Source: Bacteroidaceae bacterium (GTDB taxonomy: Bacteria; Bacteroidota; Bacteroidia; Bacteroidales; Bacteroidaceae). Taken from it: a DNA stretch of 6,069 nt. The notes beneath the pieces are model-generated. The model was not told where the DNA came from and ran no database searches. It saw only the letters and a list, made by a program, of their open reading frames with translations. The stretch is taken from the NCBI GenBank assembly GCA_017472905.1, contig JAFUNW010000113.1, positions 1 to 6,069 of the forward strand, given 5' to 3'. The position numbers were made by a program, and so were the translations under genes. Positions within the stretch are counted from its first letter, which is position 1; the number at the start of each line of letters is the position of its first letter. Below are positions 5,541 through 6,069 of the stretch, piece by piece.

Positions 5541-6069
5541 TTCTCTATCACTTCTCCGTTAATAATATCAGCAATAATATAGTTTCCGTCAAAAACAAAG
5601 CTACGACCTTCCGGATAACCTATTTCCTGACGAATCGTTTCATGCACCATCAAGCGGAATTGATCCACATCAATACCCCATACAGAAAGCATGTAGTCTT
5701 TCATAATCTCTTCTTTCTTCAACAATGTTTCACGTGCCTCTTCATTCTTGATACGATTCAACAAGAAATCCCATCCGAGAGGACTATTAACCAAACGCAC
5801 AGAAAGCATCTCTACAAAGTCTTCGTTTACATCTGCTTGAGAATAAGCTGTGATAAAACCTTTTTCACGGGCTGCATCATTCGAGATGTTCATCCATGAA
5901 GAAGTATATCCTCCTTTGGAGAGCGCACGATATTGTGTATCATAATCTTTGTTGGTCTGTTGCAAAATATGTGAAAATTCATGTTGCATCGTATGAATAA
6001 AAGCCACAAAGTTTGCCGTATCAACCGGAGTAAGATTATTTACATTATAAAGTAAGATTTGACGTCCGC
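5537..6069 (-). CDS. Putative zinc-binding metallopeptidase, SusC/SusD-associated lipoprotein family (5' end missing)
   Basis: The frame is open to the right edge, so only the last 176 full residues are seen; the signal peptide and true start lie beyond 6069. The visible part begins GRQILLYNVNNLTPVDTANF and continues to MQHEFSHILQQ. HEFSH (5969-5983) is the HExxH zinc site, with two histidine ligands and the catalytic glutamate. NEDFVEML, about 50 residues later, is a likely source of the third ligand. Spacing and flanking residues fit the substrate-import-associated zinc metallohydrolase lipoproteins (TIGR04549-like). These are encoded next to TonB-dependent SusC-like transporters and SusD-like proteins, which I expect upstream but cannot see. 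Its stop overlaps the start of the DUF4302 gene by 4 nt. A GTG at 6005-6007 is internal and not the start. The enzyme's substrate is unknown. Confidence 0.88.
   Translation of the reverse strand, partial: GRQILLYNVNNLTPVDTANFVAFIHTMQHEFSHILQQTNKDYDTQYRALSKGGYTSSWMNISNDAAREKGFITAYSQADVNEDFVEMLSVRLVNSPLGWDFLLNRIKNEEARETLLKKEEIMKDYMLSVWGIDVDQFRLMVHETIRQEIGYPEGRSFVFDGNYIIADIINGEVIEK

Noticed and set aside
6005..6007. GTG as start codon of the metallopeptidase
   Set aside because: The frame stays open to the window edge, and the residues before it (LLYNVNNLTPVDTANF) fit the family just ahead of the HExxH site, so the start lies outside the window.

Overview
The window looks like a piece of a Bacteroidales chromosome, most likely Bacteroides or a close relative. 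The supporting signs are a DUF4302 lipoprotein next to a SusC/SusD-associated zinc metallopeptidase, a C-terminal domain of the Por/T9SS sorting type, a promoter matching the Bacteroidota form TTTG-N20-TAnnTTTG, and no strong Shine-Dalgarno sequences. No species can be named from this sequence. All four supported genes are on the minus strand, so the biological order runs from right to left.

Right part (6069 to 2158): the 3' part of an operon. It starts with a metallopeptidase (HEFSH motif) whose 5' end lies beyond the window. A DUF4302 lipoprotein follows through an ATGA overlap. After a 54-bp gap comes a secreted protein with a Por/T9SS-like C-terminal domain. A clear intrinsic terminator (9-bp stem plus seven T) closes the operon. 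In related genomes this gene set usually sits downstream of a TonB-dependent SusC-like transporter and a SusD-like lipoprotein, so a cell-surface job in capture or uptake of a substrate is inferred; the substrate is unknown.

Middle (1898-2157): a gene-free stretch with a striking array of four 10-bp palindromic boxes (ATCTTAAGAT, one with a mismatch) at an exact 22-bp period. The last two boxes are part of a perfect 38-bp palindrome. A good Bacteroidota-type promoter for the next gene follows.

Left-centre (515-1897): a secreted protein with an unrecognised N-terminal domain, a Pro/Thr/Glu linker and a C-terminal FGE-sulfatase (SUMF1, C-type-lectin fold) domain. Its last ~35 residues look like the variable region of a diversity-generating retroelement (DGR): a run of codons that differ in the first two bases but always end in C, as expected when AAC codons of a template are mutated at adenine. 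By eye, the catalytic cysteine pair of true formylglycine-generating enzymes is absent, which favours a diversified binding protein. No template repeat, accessory gene or reverse transcriptase is in the window.

Left end (1-514): no gene. It holds several short perfect hairpins, a 21-bp direct repeat and a dispersed-repeat-like sequence. The hairpin complex just downstream of the variable-region gene could be its terminator, a DGR target-site hairpin, or both.
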